In this document: positions 1-9,191 of the stretch, piece by piece
How positions within the stretch are numbered: the stretch's first letter is position 1
How the letters are laid out: every line of letters begins with the position of its first letter
Origin: Microbacterium testaceum
GTDB lineage: Bacteria; Actinomycetota; Actinomycetes; Actinomycetales; Microbacteriaceae
DNA length: 64,000 nucleotides
Direction: 5' to 3'
Assembly (NCBI RefSeq): GCF_029761935.1
Contig: NZ_CP121699.1
Span: 868,001 to 932,000 of the forward strand
The notes under the pieces: model-generated
What the model saw: the letters and a program-made list of their open reading frames with translations, nothing else
Told to the model about the DNA's origin: nothing
Databases searched by the model: none
Program-made: the position numbers and the translations under genes

Positions 1-1029
1 GGGACGCGGGTCGGCGAGGTGCAGCTCGAGATGCTCGGGGGCGTAGGCGTTGCTGAACGCGGTCGCCTGGGCGAGGTCGTCGACCAGGACGACCGCCGAC
101 TGCGGCCCGTGGAACGCCGCCGTCACGCGCTCGGTGTGGCGGGTCGCGGCGACGCGCTCGGGCAGTGCCGCCCGGACGGCCTCGGCCAGCTCGACGGAGT
201 CGGTGACCAGCACGGCCGAGGCCTGCTCGTCGTGCTCGGCCTGGCTGACGAGATCGGCCGCGACGAGAGCGGGGGCCGCGCTGTCGTCGGCGACGACGAG
301 GATCTCGGTCGCCCCGGCTTCGGAGTCGGTGCCGACGCGGCCGGCGACGGCGCGCTTGGCGGAGGCGACGAAGTTGTTGCCGGGCCCGGTCACGACGTCG
401 ACCGGGTCGAGCCCGATCTCGGCGACCCCGTAGGCGAAGGCGCCGATGGCTCCCGCTCCCCCCATCGCGTAGACCTCGGTGACACCCAGGAGCTTGGCGG
501 CGGCGAGGATGACGGGGTGCACGCGGCCGCCGAACGCCGCCTGCGGCGGGGATGCGAGGGCGACCTCGCGCACACCCGCGACCTGCGCGGGCACGGTGTT
601 CATCACCACGCTCGAGGGGTACACGGCCTTGCCACCCGGGACGTAGAGCCCGACGCGTCGCACCGGCTGCCACCGCTGCGTCACGCGCGCACCGTCGCCG
701 AGTTCGGTGACGACCGGGGCGGGGACCTGGGCGGCGGATGCTTTGCGCACGCGCACGATCGCCTCGTCCAGAGCGGCACGGATGCCGGGATCGAGATCGC
801 GCAGTGCCTCATCGAGGTGGTCCGCGGGCACGCGGAGAGCGTGGTCGCTCACCCGGTCGAAACGGGCGGCCTGCTCGCGAAGTGCTTCGTCGCCCCGGCG
901 CGCGACGTCGTCGACGAGACGCGCCGCGGTGGCGAGGGCCTCGTCGCGCGCAGCGTCCGCCCGCGGGACGACGGCCAGGAGCTCGGCCGGCGAGAGCACG
1001 CGGCCGCGGAGATCGATCGTGCGAAGCAT
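1..1029 (-). CDS. hisD: Histidinol dehydrogenase, C-terminus off the window
   Basis: Catalyses the last two oxidations of histidine synthesis (L-histidinol to L-histidine, two NAD+) in the cytoplasm. The first 343 codons are present; roughly 90 C-terminal residues lie beyond the left edge. Family stretches are easy to read: VGLYVPGGKAVYPSSV (about residues 126-141), MGGAGAIGAFAYG (189-201), VTGPGNNFVASAKR (213-226) and YAPEHLELHL near the edge, which carries the catalytic Glu-His pair. The ATG at 1027-1029 has no Shine-Dalgarno sequence, but TAGCCT lies 7 bases upstream, so the message may be leaderless. The next gene upstream (426 aa membrane protein) ends 63 bases away. Confidence 0.95.
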   Translation of the reverse strand, partial: MLRTIDLRGRVLSPAELLAVVPRADAARDEALATAARLVDDVARRGDEALREQAARFDRVSDHALRVPADHLDEALRDLDPGIRAALDEAIVRVRKASAAQVPAPVVTELGDGARVTQRWQPVRRVGLYVPGGKAVYPSSVVMNTVPAQVAGVREVALASPPQAAFGGRVHPVILAAAKLLGVTEVYAMGGAGAIGAFAYGVAEIGLDPVDVVTGPGNNFVASAKRAVAGRVGTDSEAGATEILVVADDSAAPALVAADLVSQAEHDEQASAVLVTDSVELAEAVRAALPERVAATRHTERVTAAFHGPQSAVVLVDDLAQATAFSNAYAPEHLELHLADPRP

Positions 1030-1036
1030 GTCTTCA

Positions 1037-1042
1037 AGGCTA
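1037..1042 (-). promoter_or_regulatory. Candidate -10 box of hisD (leaderless)
   Basis: Read on the minus strand the hexamer is TAGCCT, 7 bases before the hisD ATG. This matches the TAnnnT -10 pattern at leaderless spacing seen before many genes here. No convincing -35 box was found. Confidence 0.35.
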
Positions 1043-1092
1043 CCGGCGCCTGCGAGCCGCCTCGCGCGGGGCGGGCGGCTCGCAGGCTCTGC

Positions 1093-2373
1093 TCAGCCGC
1101 GCGTGACGCCGGAGACGTCGTGCAGGTAGCCGATGCGGCCGTCGTCGTGACGGACGACGAACGTCTCACCGCGATCCTCGATCACGAGCGCCCACGCCGT
1201 CGGCCCGATCCGGAAGATCGGCGTGCCGTAGTCGTCGACGATCTCGCGCTCCTCGGGAGCCAGCGCCCAGAACGCCTGCGCGTGCGGGTGGTCGTCGTGC
1301 GCGGCACGCTGCTCGGCCGTGGGCTCGTCGCCGGCCGGGGCAGCCCAGCGCGAGTGGTCGTCGTGACCGTCCGCGTCGTCACGATCGTCATCGGCGCGCA
1401 GCGGCGCGAAGACGTCGGTGTCGTTGGCGTCGGAGTGAGCGGAGAGCACGCTCGTCGCGGGCGCGGGGTCGTGCGCCAGGTCGGTCGAGCCGGTGTAGGT
1501 GCCGGGAGTGGGGGCATCCGCGTCGGCGTGGGCGCTCGAGTGGGCGGCGGCGGCACGCGTGGAGCCCGGGGTCGAGGGCGTGCGGGGCGTGCGCGGGCGC
1601 GCGACGACCGGGCGGATGGGTCGCGCGTTGCGATGAGCGGGGATTTCTTCACGGTCGCGGAAGTCGGCGGAGAACGGCGGGATGAAAGGCGCGAAGACCG
1701 TGAGGACCACACCCGCCAGCAGCAGGACGGCCTCGACCCAGATAACCCAGGAGCGCGTCCAGACGGTGTTCGAGGCGTAGACGGCGACGGCGTCCCACAC
1801 CCACGAGACCCACACGAGGGCGGAGATCGTGAACGCGACCGAGGCGAACTGGTCGATGCCGAGCGATCCGACGCGGCGGATGCCCTGCGGGGAGAGGCGA
1901 CGGAGTATCACCAGTCCCACGGCGACGGTCGGCAGGGCGATCGCGGGGATCCACCACAGGCCCGAGAGCCAGACGTTCGCCCCGCCGATCAGGACGCTCG
2001 AACCGGATTCGAGGATGTTGGTGCGGAAGAACGAGACGAGGAACGCCACGACCCAGATGCCGAGCAGGGCGACCTCGCGGACCGAGAACGGACCGACGCC
2101 GTAGTTCGGGCGGGCGTCGCGGCCGTCGACGACGGGACGGCTGCCCGTGTGGGCGTTGGCGTGCGCCGCGGCCGGAAGAGAGGCGCCGCGGGACCCGGCA
2201 TCGACGGCGCCGGTGTCGTGGGCGAAGGTGTCGTCCGCGTCGGCGGCGCGGTCACCCGTGCCCTGTCGGCGGGCACCGGTGGTTTCGGAGGACGCGCTCT
2301 CGTCGGCACGGGAGCCGTCAAGGCGATCGGGGTCGGTGGGCGTGAAGCCGTCGTGGGGGGTCGAATCGGTCAC
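1093..2373 (-). CDS. Unknown membrane protein, four TM helices
   Basis: I do not recognise a named family. The 426-residue protein has a charged, low-complexity N-terminus of about 95 residues rich in Asp, Ala and Thr. Four hydrophobic helices follow (about 100-117, 134-156, 177-199, 208-229), then a Pro/Ala/Asp/His-rich tail and a short conserved-looking end with DDYGTPIFRIG and FVVRHDDGRIGYLHDV, which could fold as a small beta domain. The GTG at 2371-2373 is chosen because GAAAGGA precedes it by 6 bases and because the longer reading frame runs into dnaE on the other frame. It sits between dnaE and hisD on the same strand. The function is unknown. Confidence 0.75.
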   Translation of the reverse strand: MTDSTPHDGFTPTDPDRLDGSRADESASSETTGARRQGTGDRAADADDTFAHDTGAVDAGSRGASLPAAAHANAHTGSRPVVDGRDARPNYGVGPFSVREVALLGIWVVAFLVSFFRTNILESGSSVLIGGANVWLSGLWWIPAIALPTVAVGLVILRRLSPQGIRRVGSLGIDQFASVAFTISALVWVSWVWDAVAVYASNTVWTRSWVIWVEAVLLLAGVVLTVFAPFIPPFSADFRDREEIPAHRNARPIRPVVARPRTPRTPSTPGSTRAAAAHSSAHADADAPTPGTYTGSTDLAHDPAPATSVLSAHSDANDTDVFAPLRADDDRDDADGHDDHSRWAAPAGDEPTAEQRAAHDDHPHAQAFWALAPEEREIVDDYGTPIFRIGPTAWALVIEDRGETFVVRHDDGRIGYLHDVSGVTRG

Positions 2374-2447
2374 GGTGGTCCTTTCGGAGGGCGGCAAGCG
2401 CCCGGTCATCCTAACCAGGGGGTGCCCAGAACGAGCTGGGGTTGAAA

Positions 2448-2464
2448 CGCGCCGCGAGGGCGCG
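2448..2464 (-). terminator. Weak hairpin after dnaE
   Basis: CGCGCC and GGCGCG form a 6-bp stem with a 5-base loop a few bases beyond the dnaE stop. On the minus strand it is followed by TTTC. It is a short stem, so termination is only plausible. Confidence 0.35.
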
Positions 2465-2468
2465 CGGG

Positions 2469-5400
2469 TCAACCGAGGCAGTTCGGGCCGAGGAGGCCCT
2501 TGAGCTCGCCGAACAGGTCGGCGGTCACGCGAACGGGCATCGGCACCTCGAACACCTTGGCGGTGCCGCCTTTGTGCAACTTGAGGACGACCTCGGTTGA
2601 TCCGGAGTGACGTTGCAGCATCTGCGCGAGCTCGCCGACGAGCGCCTCGTTCGCGCGCTGCTCGGGAACGACGAGGGTGAGTCCGCCCGCGTCGTCGAGG
2701 CCCTCGAGATCGGGGGCGAAGGCGCTCTGGGCGTGCAGGTTGAGTCCGTCGTCGCGACGCGAAACGCGTCCGCGGACCACGAGGATCGAATCGCCCTGCA
2801 GGATCGGCGCGAATTCCGCGTAGGTCTTGCCCATGAACATCACGGTCACCTCGCCGTTGAAGTCCTCGACGGTGACCATGCCGTAGGGGTTTCCGCTCTG
2901 CTTCGCGACGCGGTGCTGCACACTCGTCAGCAGACCGGCGACCGTCACCTGGTCGCCGTCCTGCACGTCTTCGGAGGCGAGCAGGTCGTGGATCGAGGTG
3001 GACGCGTGCTTCGCGAGGGGCACCTCGAGACCGGCCAACGGGTGGTCGGACACGTAGAGGCCGAGCATCTCGCGCTCGAACGCCAGCTTGTCCTTCTTGG
3101 TCCACTCGGGCCGTTCAGGCACTTTGACGACCTGTTGGGGCTCGTCCCACAGCGAGTCGAAGTCGAAGCCGACCTCGCCGTTCGCCTCGCGCTTCTTGTC
3201 GATCACGGCGCCCTCGCAGGCGTCTTCGTGCACCTCGATGAGCGCCCGGCGCGTGGACCCGAGCGAATCGAACGCCCCCGCCTTGATCAGCGACTCGACG
3301 GTGCGCTTGTTCGCCGCGTGCGCGGGGACCTTCGCGAGGAAGTCGTGGAACGACGTGTATTTGGCCTCTTGCCGTGACGCCACGATTCCATCGACGACGT
3401 TGGTGCCCACGTTGCGGACGGCACCGAGGCCGAAGCGGATGTCTTCGCCGACGGCCGCGAAGTACCGGATCGACTCGTTGACGTCGGGCGGGAGCACTTT
3501 GATGCCCATGCGGCGGCACTCGTTGAGATAGACCGCCATCTTGTCCTTGGAATCCCCGACGCTCGTGAGCAGGGCGGCCATGTACTCGGCCGGGTAGTGC
3601 GCCTTGAGGTAGGCCGTCCAGTACGACACGAGCCCGTAGGCCGCGGTGTGCGCCTTGTTGAAGGCGTAGTCGGCGAATGACTCGAGCACCTTCCAGAGCG
3701 TCTGCTGCGCGACGTCGCCGAACCCGCGCTCGGTCATACCGCCGAAGAAGATCTCTTTCTGCTTGTCGAGCTCGCTCTTCTTCTTCTTACCCATCGCGCG
3801 GCGCAAGAGGTCGGCCTGACCGAGGGTGTACCCGGCGACGCGCTGGGCGACCGCCATCACCTGCTCCTGGTAGACGATCAGGCCGTAGGTGGTGTCGAGG
3901 ATGTCGGCGAGCGGCTCTTCGAGTTCGGGGTGGATCGGCTCGATCTCTTGCTGCTTGTTCTTGCGCAGCGCGTAGTTGATGTGCGAGTTCACGCCCATCG
4001 GGCCGGGGCGGTAGAGCGCGAGCACCGCCGAGATGTCCTCGAAGTTGTCGGGGCGCATGAGGCGCAGCAGCGAGCGCATGGGCCCGCCGTCGAGCTGGAA
4101 GACTCCCAGCGTGTCGCCCCGGGCGAGCAGTTCGTAGGATGCCGCATCGTCGAGCGCGAGGTCTTCGAGCACGAGGGGGTGGCCGCGGTTGGCCTCGATG
4201 TTGTCGAGCGCGTCGTTGATGATCGTGAGGTTGCGCAGCCCCAGGAAGTCCATCTTGATGAGGCCGAGCGACTCGCACGCGGGGTAGTCGAACTGCGTGA
4301 CGATCTGGCCGTCCTGCTCGCGGCGCATGATCGGGATGATGTCGATCAGCGGCTCGCTCGACATGATCACGCCGGCCGCGTGCACGCCCCACTGGCGCTT
4401 GAGGTTCTCAAGGCCCAACGCGGTGTCGAAGACCGTCTTCGCCTCGGCGTCGGTCTCGATGAGGGTGCGGAACTCGCTCGCCTCTTTGTAGCGCGGGTGC
4501 TCGGGGTTGAACATGCCGTCGAGCGGCATGTCCTTGCCCATCACGGCCGGGGGCATGGCCTTGGTGAGGCGGTCGCCCATGCTGAAGGGGAAGCCCAGCA
4601 CGCGACCGGCGTCCTTCAGGGCCTGCTTGGCCTTGATCGTGCCGTAGGTCACGATCTGCGCGACGCGCTCGTCGCCGTACTTCTCGGTGACGTACTGGAT
4701 GACCTCGCCGCGACGACGATCGTCGAAGTCGACGTCGAAGTCGGGCATGGAAACGCGGTCGGGGTTGAGGAACCGCTCGAAGATCAGGCCGTGCTGCAGG
4801 GGGTCGAGGTCGGTGATCTTCATCGCGTACGCGACCATCGACCCGGCACCCGAACCACGACCGGGACCCACGCGGATCCCGTTGTCCTTGGCCCAGTTGA
4901 TGAAGTCGGCGACGACGAGGAAGTAGCCCGGGAATCCCATCTGCAGGATGACGTCGGTCTCGTACTCGGCCTGCTTGCGCACGGTGTCGGGGATGCCCCC
5001 GGGGTACCGGTCGTTGAGGCCGTTCTCGACCTCTTTGATCATCCAGCTGCCCTCGGTCTCGCCCTCGGGGACGGGGAACCGCGGCATGTAGTTGGCGGAG
5101 GTGTCGAACTCGACGTCGCAGCGCTCGGCGATCAGCAGCGTGTTGTCGCACGCCTCGGGGTGGTCGCGGAACACCTGGCGCATCTCGGCGGGCGACTTGA
5201 CGTAGTAGCCGTCGCCGTCGAACTTGAAGCGCTTCGGGTCGTCGAGCGTCGAGCCCGACTGCACGCACAACAGGGCGGCGTGACTCGTCGCGTCGTGCTG
5301 GTGCGTGTAGTGGAGGTCGTTCGTGCCGAGCAACGGGATGCCGAGGTCTTTCGACAGCTTCAACAGGTCGCCCATGACGCGCCGCTCGATCGAGAGACCG

Positions 5401-5981
5401 TGGTCCATGATCTCGGCGAAGTAGTTGTCTTTGCCGAAGATGTCCTGGAACTCGGCGGCCGCGGCCCGGGCGGCCTCGTACTGTCCGAGGCGCAGGCGCG
5501 TCTGCACCTCGCCGGAGGGACACCCGGTCGTCGCGATCAGACCCTTGCTGTAGGTCTGCAGCAGTTCGCGGTCCATGCGGGGCTTGAAGTAGTAGCCCTC
5601 CATGCTCGCCTTGGACGACAGGCGGAAGAGGTTGTGCATGCCCTGCGTGGTCTCGGACAGCAGGGTCATGTGCGTGTACGCGCCCGAACCCGAGACGTCG
5701 TCGCTCTGCTGCTCGGGAGTACCCCAGCGGACACGGGTCTTGTCGGAACGGTGGGTTCCGGGGGTGACGTACGCCTCGATGCCGATGATCGGCTTGATGC
5801 CGGCGTCTTTCGCCGTCTTGTAGAACTCGTAGGCCGCGAACGTGTTGCCGTGGTCGGTCACGGCGATGGCCGGCATGCCTTGTTTGACGGCCTCTTGGAC
5901 CATCGGACCGATGCGGGCCGCGCCATCGAGCATCGAATACTCGCTGTGCACGTGAAGGTGAACGAAGGAGTCAGCTGCCAC
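2469..5981 (-). CDS. dnaE: DNA polymerase III alpha subunit
   Basis: Replicative polymerase of the cytoplasmic replisome, 1170 residues as usual for actinobacterial DnaE1. The N-terminal PHP domain begins with FVHLHVHSEYSMLDG and keeps its metal-binding His residues, so it may provide proofreading as in mycobacterial DnaE1. The polymerase active-site motif PDFDVDFDDRRR lies near residue 410, followed by the finger/tandem helix-hairpin-helix region, an OB-fold (about 990-1075) and a C-terminal tail. The GTG start at 5979-5981 has no Shine-Dalgarno sequence; TAGACT ends 6 bases before it, which suggests a leaderless mRNA. In mycobacteria lspA, rluD and dnaE are also near neighbours. Confidence 0.97.
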   Translation of the reverse strand: MAADSFVHLHVHSEYSMLDGAARIGPMVQEAVKQGMPAIAVTDHGNTFAAYEFYKTAKDAGIKPIIGIEAYVTPGTHRSDKTRVRWGTPEQQSDDVSGSGAYTHMTLLSETTQGMHNLFRLSSKASMEGYYFKPRMDRELLQTYSKGLIATTGCPSGEVQTRLRLGQYEAARAAAAEFQDIFGKDNYFAEIMDHGLSIERRVMGDLLKLSKDLGIPLLGTNDLHYTHQHDATSHAALLCVQSGSTLDDPKRFKFDGDGYYVKSPAEMRQVFRDHPEACDNTLLIAERCDVEFDTSANYMPRFPVPEGETEGSWMIKEVENGLNDRYPGGIPDTVRKQAEYETDVILQMGFPGYFLVVADFINWAKDNGIRVGPGRGSGAGSMVAYAMKITDLDPLQHGLIFERFLNPDRVSMPDFDVDFDDRRRGEVIQYVTEKYGDERVAQIVTYGTIKAKQALKDAGRVLGFPFSMGDRLTKAMPPAVMGKDMPLDGMFNPEHPRYKEASEFRTLIETDAEAKTVFDTALGLENLKRQWGVHAAGVIMSSEPLIDIIPIMRREQDGQIVTQFDYPACESLGLIKMDFLGLRNLTIINDALDNIEANRGHPLVLEDLALDDAASYELLARGDTLGVFQLDGGPMRSLLRLMRPDNFEDISAVLALYRPGPMGVNSHINYALRKNKQQEIEPIHPELEEPLADILDTTYGLIVYQEQVMAVAQRVAGYTLGQADLLRRAMGKKKKSELDKQKEIFFGGMTERGFGDVAQQTLWKVLESFADYAFNKAHTAAYGLVSYWTAYLKAHYPAEYMAALLTSVGDSKDKMAVYLNECRRMGIKVLPPDVNESIRYFAAVGEDIRFGLGAVRNVGTNVVDGIVASRQEAKYTSFHDFLAKVPAHAANKRTVESLIKAGAFDSLGSTRRALIEVHEDACEGAVIDKKREANGEVGFDFDSLWDEPQQVVKVPERPEWTKKDKLAFEREMLGLYVSDHPLAGLEVPLAKHASTSIHDLLASEDVQDGDQVTVAGLLTSVQHRVAKQSGNPYGMVTVEDFNGEVTVMFMGKTYAEFAPILQGDSILVVRGRVSRRDDGLNLHAQSAFAPDLEGLDDAGGLTLVVPEQRANEALVGELAQMLQRHSGSTEVVLKLHKGGTAKVFEVPMPVRVTADLFGELKGLLGPNCLG

Positions 5982-5987
5982 GGGTCG

Positions 5988-5993
5988 AGTCTA
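5988..5993 (-). promoter_or_regulatory. -10 box TAGACT of dnaE (leaderless)
   Basis: On the minus strand TAGACT is followed by six bases and the dnaE GTG. The same TAGACTCGACC string precedes pknL at the same spacing. The -35 region is not clear. Confidence 0.55.
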
Positions 5994-6080
5994 CGTTCGG
6001 CCTCCGACATCGACCGCTGAAGTTCGCAGCCCGCGCCCAGTTCGACGCGCCGACCCGGGCGCGTCGCCGGGTGGTGGCAT

Positions 6081-6106
6081 CCCCTCCGCCGATCGTCGCG
6101 GAGGGG
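6081..6106 (-). terminator. Hairpin just after the pseudouridine synthase gene
   Basis: CCCCTCCGC and GCGGAGGGG make a perfect 9-bp stem with an 8-base loop, 5 bases beyond the stop at 6112. There is no U tract, which is common for actinobacterial terminators. Confidence 0.5.
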
Positions 6107-6111
6107 CGCTC

Positions 6112-7035
6112 TCAGGCCCCGTCGCCGAGCAGCTCGAGGGCGTGCGCCAGATCCGCCGGGTAGGGCGATTCGAACTCGACCCACTCCCCCGTGCCGGGGT
6201 GCGTGAACGCCAGCCGATGCGCGTGCAGCCACTGCCGCGTCAGCCCGAGGCGCGCGGACAGGGTCGGGTCCGCGCCGTACAGCGGGTCTCCGGCGCAGGG
6301 GTGCCGGTGCGCCGCCATGTGCACGCGGATCTGATGAGTGCGGCCGGTCTCGAGGTGGATCTCGAGCAGAGAGGCGCGAGGGAAGGCCTCGAGCGTCTCG
6401 TAGTGGGTCACCGAGTCCTTGCCGTCCGGGGTCACGGCGAACTTCCACGAGTGGTGCGGATGCCGCCCGATCGGCGCGTCGATGGTGCCGGCGAGCGGGT
6501 CCGGGTGCCCCTGCACGACAGCGTGGTAGATCTTGTCGACCTCGCGCTCCTTGAAGGCGCTCTTGAGCAGCGTGTACGCGCGCTCGGTCTTGGCGACCAC
6601 CATGAGCCCGCTCGTCCCCGCGTCGAGGCGGTGCACGACGCCGCGCCGCTCGGCGGGGCCGCTCGTGGCAATGCGGAATCCGGCCGCGGCGAGGGCCCCG
6701 AGCACGGTCGGACCGTCCCACCCCACGGAGGGGTGCGCGGCGACACCCGCGGGCTTGTCGACCACGACGATGTCGTCGTCGTCGTGCACGATCCCGAGGT
6801 CGGGGACCGCGACCGGCACGATCTCGGGTTCGCGCTTGGGCTCCCACTCGACGTTCAGCCAGGTGCCGGCGCGCAGACGATCGGAGCGCCCGGCCACCCG
6901 ACCGTCGACGCTCACCCCGCCCGCGTCGGCGACCTCGGCCGCGAACGTGCGGGAGAACCCGAGCATCTTGGCCAGACCCTGGTCGATACGCGTCCCGTCG
7001 AGCCCGTCGGGAACGGGCAGGCTCCGCGACTCCAT
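6112..7035 (-). CDS. rluD: RluD-type 23S rRNA pseudouridine synthase
   Basis: Isomerises uridines in RNA, most likely 23S rRNA. An S4-like RNA-binding region (about residues 13-70, [18 protein letters not shown]) precedes the RluA-family catalytic domain. The motif [16 protein letters not shown] holds the catalytic Asp, and [10 protein letters not shown] and GDPLYG complete the family signature. At 307 residues it has normal length. The ATG at 7033-7035 lies one base after the lspA stop, so translation is probably coupled. The frame could extend ten codons upstream into lspA, but that N-terminus shows no family match. The exact target uridines cannot be read from sequence, so RluD rather than RluC is a neighbour-based guess. 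Confidence 0.88.
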   Translation of the reverse strand: MESRSLPVPDGLDGTRIDQGLAKMLGFSRTFAAEVADAGGVSVDGRVAGRSDRLRAGTWLNVEWEPKREPEIVPVAVPDLGIVHDDDDIVVVDKPAGVAAHPSVGWDGPTVLGALAAAGFRIATSGPAERRGVVHRLDAGTSGLMVVAKTERAYTLLKSAFKEREVDKIYHAVVQGHPDPLAGTIDAPIGRHPHHSWKFAVTPDGKDSVTHYETLEAFPRASLLEIHLETGRTHQIRVHMAAHRHPCAGDPLYGADPTLSARLGLTRQWLHAHRLAFTHPGTGEWVEFESPYPADLAHALELLGDGA

Positions 7036-7036
7036 G

Positions 7037-7621
7037 TCAGCGGGCGCCCGGGTCGACCGGAGCATCGACCGCGCCGTCGGCGGACTCCGCCGCGGCTCGG
7101 GACGCCTTGGTCTCGCGCGAGCCGTCGAGCTTCAGCCCGAACAGCACGAGGACCGCCACCGAGATCATCATCGTGACGATGAACATGTCGGCGACGTTGT
7201 AGATCGCGGGCATCATCCAGGGTGTCGAGATGAAGTCCACGACGTGCCCCACGGGGAAGCCGGGTTCGCGGATGAGGCGGTCGGTGAGGTTGCCCAGCAC
7301 ACCGCCGAGGAGCAGCCCCAGAACGACTGCCCACAGACGCGAACGCACGCGACGGACGCCGAGGTAGACGATCACGCACGCGACGACCGCGAGGGCGATC
7401 GTGAACACCCACGTGACGCCCTCGCCGAGCGAGAACGCCGCACCGGGGTTACGGACGAGATAGAACTGCAGGAAGTCGCCGATGATCGGGACCACGCGCT
7501 CCGAGGGGAGAGCGGCGATCGCGGCGTTCTTCGCAAACTGGTCGGCGGCCAGCACCAGCACCGCGAGAATCGCGATGGTGACGCCGGCCGCCGCCGAACG
7601 CAGAGGAGGTCGACTGCGCAA
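7037..7621 (-). CDS. lspA: Lipoprotein signal peptidase II
   Basis: Membrane aspartyl protease that cleaves the signal peptide of lipid-modified prolipoproteins. Four hydrophobic helices are visible (about 13-30, 65-87, 93-112, 140-163). Conserved stretches are [23 protein letters not shown] and YNVADMFI, the last two carrying the catalytic Asp pair. The C-terminus is a charged tail of about 30 residues. No ATG fits; the TTG at 7619-7621 is the first start after an in-frame stop and gives a complete first helix. That in-frame stop is the divIVA TAG, so the two genes share a frame and are 9 bases apart. Followed directly by the rluD-like gene. Confidence 0.92.
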   Translation of the reverse strand: MRSRPPLRSAAAGVTIAILAVLVLAADQFAKNAAIAALPSERVVPIIGDFLQFYLVRNPGAAFSLGEGVTWVFTIALAVVACVIVYLGVRRVRSRLWAVVLGLLLGGVLGNLTDRLIREPGFPVGHVVDFISTPWMMPAIYNVADMFIVTMMISVAVLVLFGLKLDGSRETKASRAAAESADGAVDAPVDPGAR

Positions 7622-7630
7622 AGAGTCGGC

Positions 7631-8251
7631 CTACAGACCGATCGCCGACACCGGCGTCGAGCCCGAGGACGTCGCGGTGGTGTCGAGGTCGCGGAGCTGA
7701 CCCTCGATGTACGAACGCAGCTGCGAGCGGTAGTCGCGCTCGAAGTTGCGCAGCTCGGTGATGCGACCCTCGAGCGTGGTGCGCTCCTTCTCGAGACGGG
7801 CGCGCTCTTCGCGGCCCTTCTGCTCGGCCTCGGCGACGATGGATGCCGCCTGGGCCTGCGCCTCGCCGATGAGCTGGTCGCGCTGGGCCTTACCCTCGGC
7901 GACGTGCTCGTCGTGCAGACGCTGCGCGAGCTCGATGATGCCGGCGCTCTGGGCGGCGGGCTCGGCGTCGCGCGACGGGGTGGAGGCGACGGGTGCCGGA
8001 GCGGGCGTCTCGGCGACGACCGGCTCTTCGACCTTGGGGGCCTCGGCGGGGGCTTCGGCGGCGGCCGGAGCGGCCTCGCCGGACTCGTACGCCGCGAGCT
8101 TGGTCTTCAGCTCTTCGTTCTCGGCGATCGTCTTGCGCCACTCGACGACGATCTCGTCGAGGAAGTCGTCGACCTCGTCGGGGTCGAAGCCCTCCTTGAA
8201 GCGCACGTGCTGGAACTGCTTGGTGACGACGTCATCGGGGGTCAGTGCCAT
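7631..8251 (-). CDS. divIVA: DivIVA/Wag31 polar growth scaffold
   Basis: Coiled-coil protein that binds curved membrane at poles and septa and recruits the wall elongation machinery in actinobacteria. The N-terminal lipid-binding segment is typical (LTPDDVVTKQFQHVRFKEGFD then DPDEVDDFLDEIV). A Pro/Ala/Glu-rich linker (about 70-115) separates it from a long coiled coil (about 120-190). At 206 residues it is shorter than mycobacterial Wag31 (about 260). The ATG at 8249-8251 has AGAGGA 8 bases upstream; the longer frame (to 8344) enters the promoter region and is rejected. It has its own promoter, separate from the sepF-yggT pair upstream. Confidence 0.95.
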   Translation of the reverse strand: MALTPDDVVTKQFQHVRFKEGFDPDEVDDFLDEIVVEWRKTIAENEELKTKLAAYESGEAAPAAAEAPAEAPKVEEPVVAETPAPAPVASTPSRDAEPAAQSAGIIELAQRLHDEHVAEGKAQRDQLIGEAQAQAASIVAEAEQKGREERARLEKERTTLEGRITELRNFERDYRSQLRSYIEGQLRDLDTTATSSGSTPVSAIGL

Positions 8252-8323
8252 GGTGTTTCCTCTTTCGAGAGCTCTGATGTCGGAACTGTGGGGGTGTCGC
8301 ACCGGGGCGTACCGCTTCGGAAC

Positions 8324-8353
8324 AGCATAGCCGCCGCCCTCCACCGGTGTCGA
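8324..8353 (-). promoter_or_regulatory. Candidate divIVA promoter
   Basis: On the minus strand TCGACA (8348-8353) and TATGCT (8324-8329) are 18 bases apart, a reasonable -35/-10 pair. The leader to the ATG is about 65 bases. The assignment rests on motif and spacing only. Confidence 0.4.
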
Positions 8354-8384
8354 AGATCACGGGTGAAGAAGCGGCGGCGGGGCG

Positions 8385-8687
8385 TCACACGGCCGCGAGG
8401 GACCGCGTCACGCTCAACAGCATGAAGCAGACGAACATCACGATCGCGAAACCGAAATCGATCGCGATCCCCCCGATGCGCAGGGGGGGGATGAAGCGAC
8501 GGATCAGCTTGATGGGCGGGTCCGTCACGGTGTAGACGATCTCTGCCAACACGAGGGTGACGCCGCGAGGGCGCCACTCCCGGTTGAACATCGGGATGTA
8601 CTCGAGCACGAGGCGCGCGAGCAGCAGCACGATGAAGATGAACAGGACCGCACTGAGGATGGAGCCGACGAGGCTCAGAACGGCCAC
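8385..8687 (-). CDS. yggT: YggT family membrane protein
   Basis: Small integral membrane protein of 100 residues with two YggT-type hydrophobic hairpins. The pattern FIVLLLARLVLEYIPMF, a middle loop with TDPPIKLIRRFIPPLRIGG, and a second helix is diagnostic. It is almost always encoded between sepF and divIVA in Gram-positive bacteria, and a role in membrane or ion homeostasis around division is suspected but not established. The GTG start at 8685-8687 is two bases beyond the sepF stop, so it is cotranscribed and probably coupled with sepF. Confidence 0.93.
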   Translation of the reverse strand: MAVLSLVGSILSAVLFIFIVLLLARLVLEYIPMFNREWRPRGVTLVLAEIVYTVTDPPIKLIRRFIPPLRIGGIAIDFGFAIVMFVCFMLLSVTRSLAAV

Positions 8688-8689
8688 TG

Positions 8690-9160
8690 TTACTGGGACG
8701 CGAAGGGCGCAGCCTCGGGATCGGCCTGCGCGATCGCACCGTCGCCGGAGACGGCGATGTTCTCGGGCGAGAGCAGGAACACCTTGCTCGTCACCCGCTC
8801 GATGCGTCCGTACAGCCCGAGCGAGAGTCCGCTCGCGAAGTCGATCAGGCGACGCGCGTCGGCGTCGCTCATCTGCGACAGGTTGATGATGACCGGGATT
8901 CCCTCGCGGAAGTTCTCGGCGATCGTCTGCGCGTCGCGATACTGCTTGGGGTGCACCGTGAGGATCTCACTCACGGGTCCGGCCGCGGGCTGGCGCACCA
9001 CGGCGGGACGGTGCAGGGGGGTCACCGGCGCGGCCTTCTCGAGGGGAGCAGCAGCTGTGGGCTGCTTGCGCGCGATGGGCTGCGGCGCCGTCTCCTCATA
9101 GGTCTCTTCCTCGTCGGCGAGGCCCAGGTACACCATCGTCTTCTTGAGGGGGTTCGACAT
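8690..9160 (-). CDS. sepF: Cell division protein SepF
   Basis: Z-ring membrane anchor and FtsZ-bundling factor. The N-terminal amphipathic helix ([18 protein letters not shown]) is the membrane-targeting sequence, followed by a linker of about 45 residues and the conserved SepF core from about residue 64 ([50 protein letters not shown]). Its 156 residues are normal for actinobacteria. A GGAGGATGCG ribosome site precedes the ATG at 9158-9160. It follows yggS by 31 bases. Confidence 0.96.
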   Translation of the reverse strand: MSNPLKKTMVYLGLADEEETYEETAPQPIARKQPTAAAPLEKAAPVTPLHRPAVVRQPAAGPVSEILTVHPKQYRDAQTIAENFREGIPVIINLSQMSDADARRLIDFASGLSLGLYGRIERVTSKVFLLSPENIAVSGDGAIAQADPEAAPFASQ

Positions 9161-9191
9161 CGCATCCTCCGTTCGCTCGTCTGGTCCGAGG

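Noticed and set aside
19-2445. 808-codon open frame on the plus strand
   Set aside because: Antisense to hisD and the membrane-protein gene, with no family motifs. hisD is unmistakable on the other strand.
3930-6020. 696-codon open frame on the plus strand
   Set aside because: Antisense to dnaE; composition typical of a GC-rich shadow frame.
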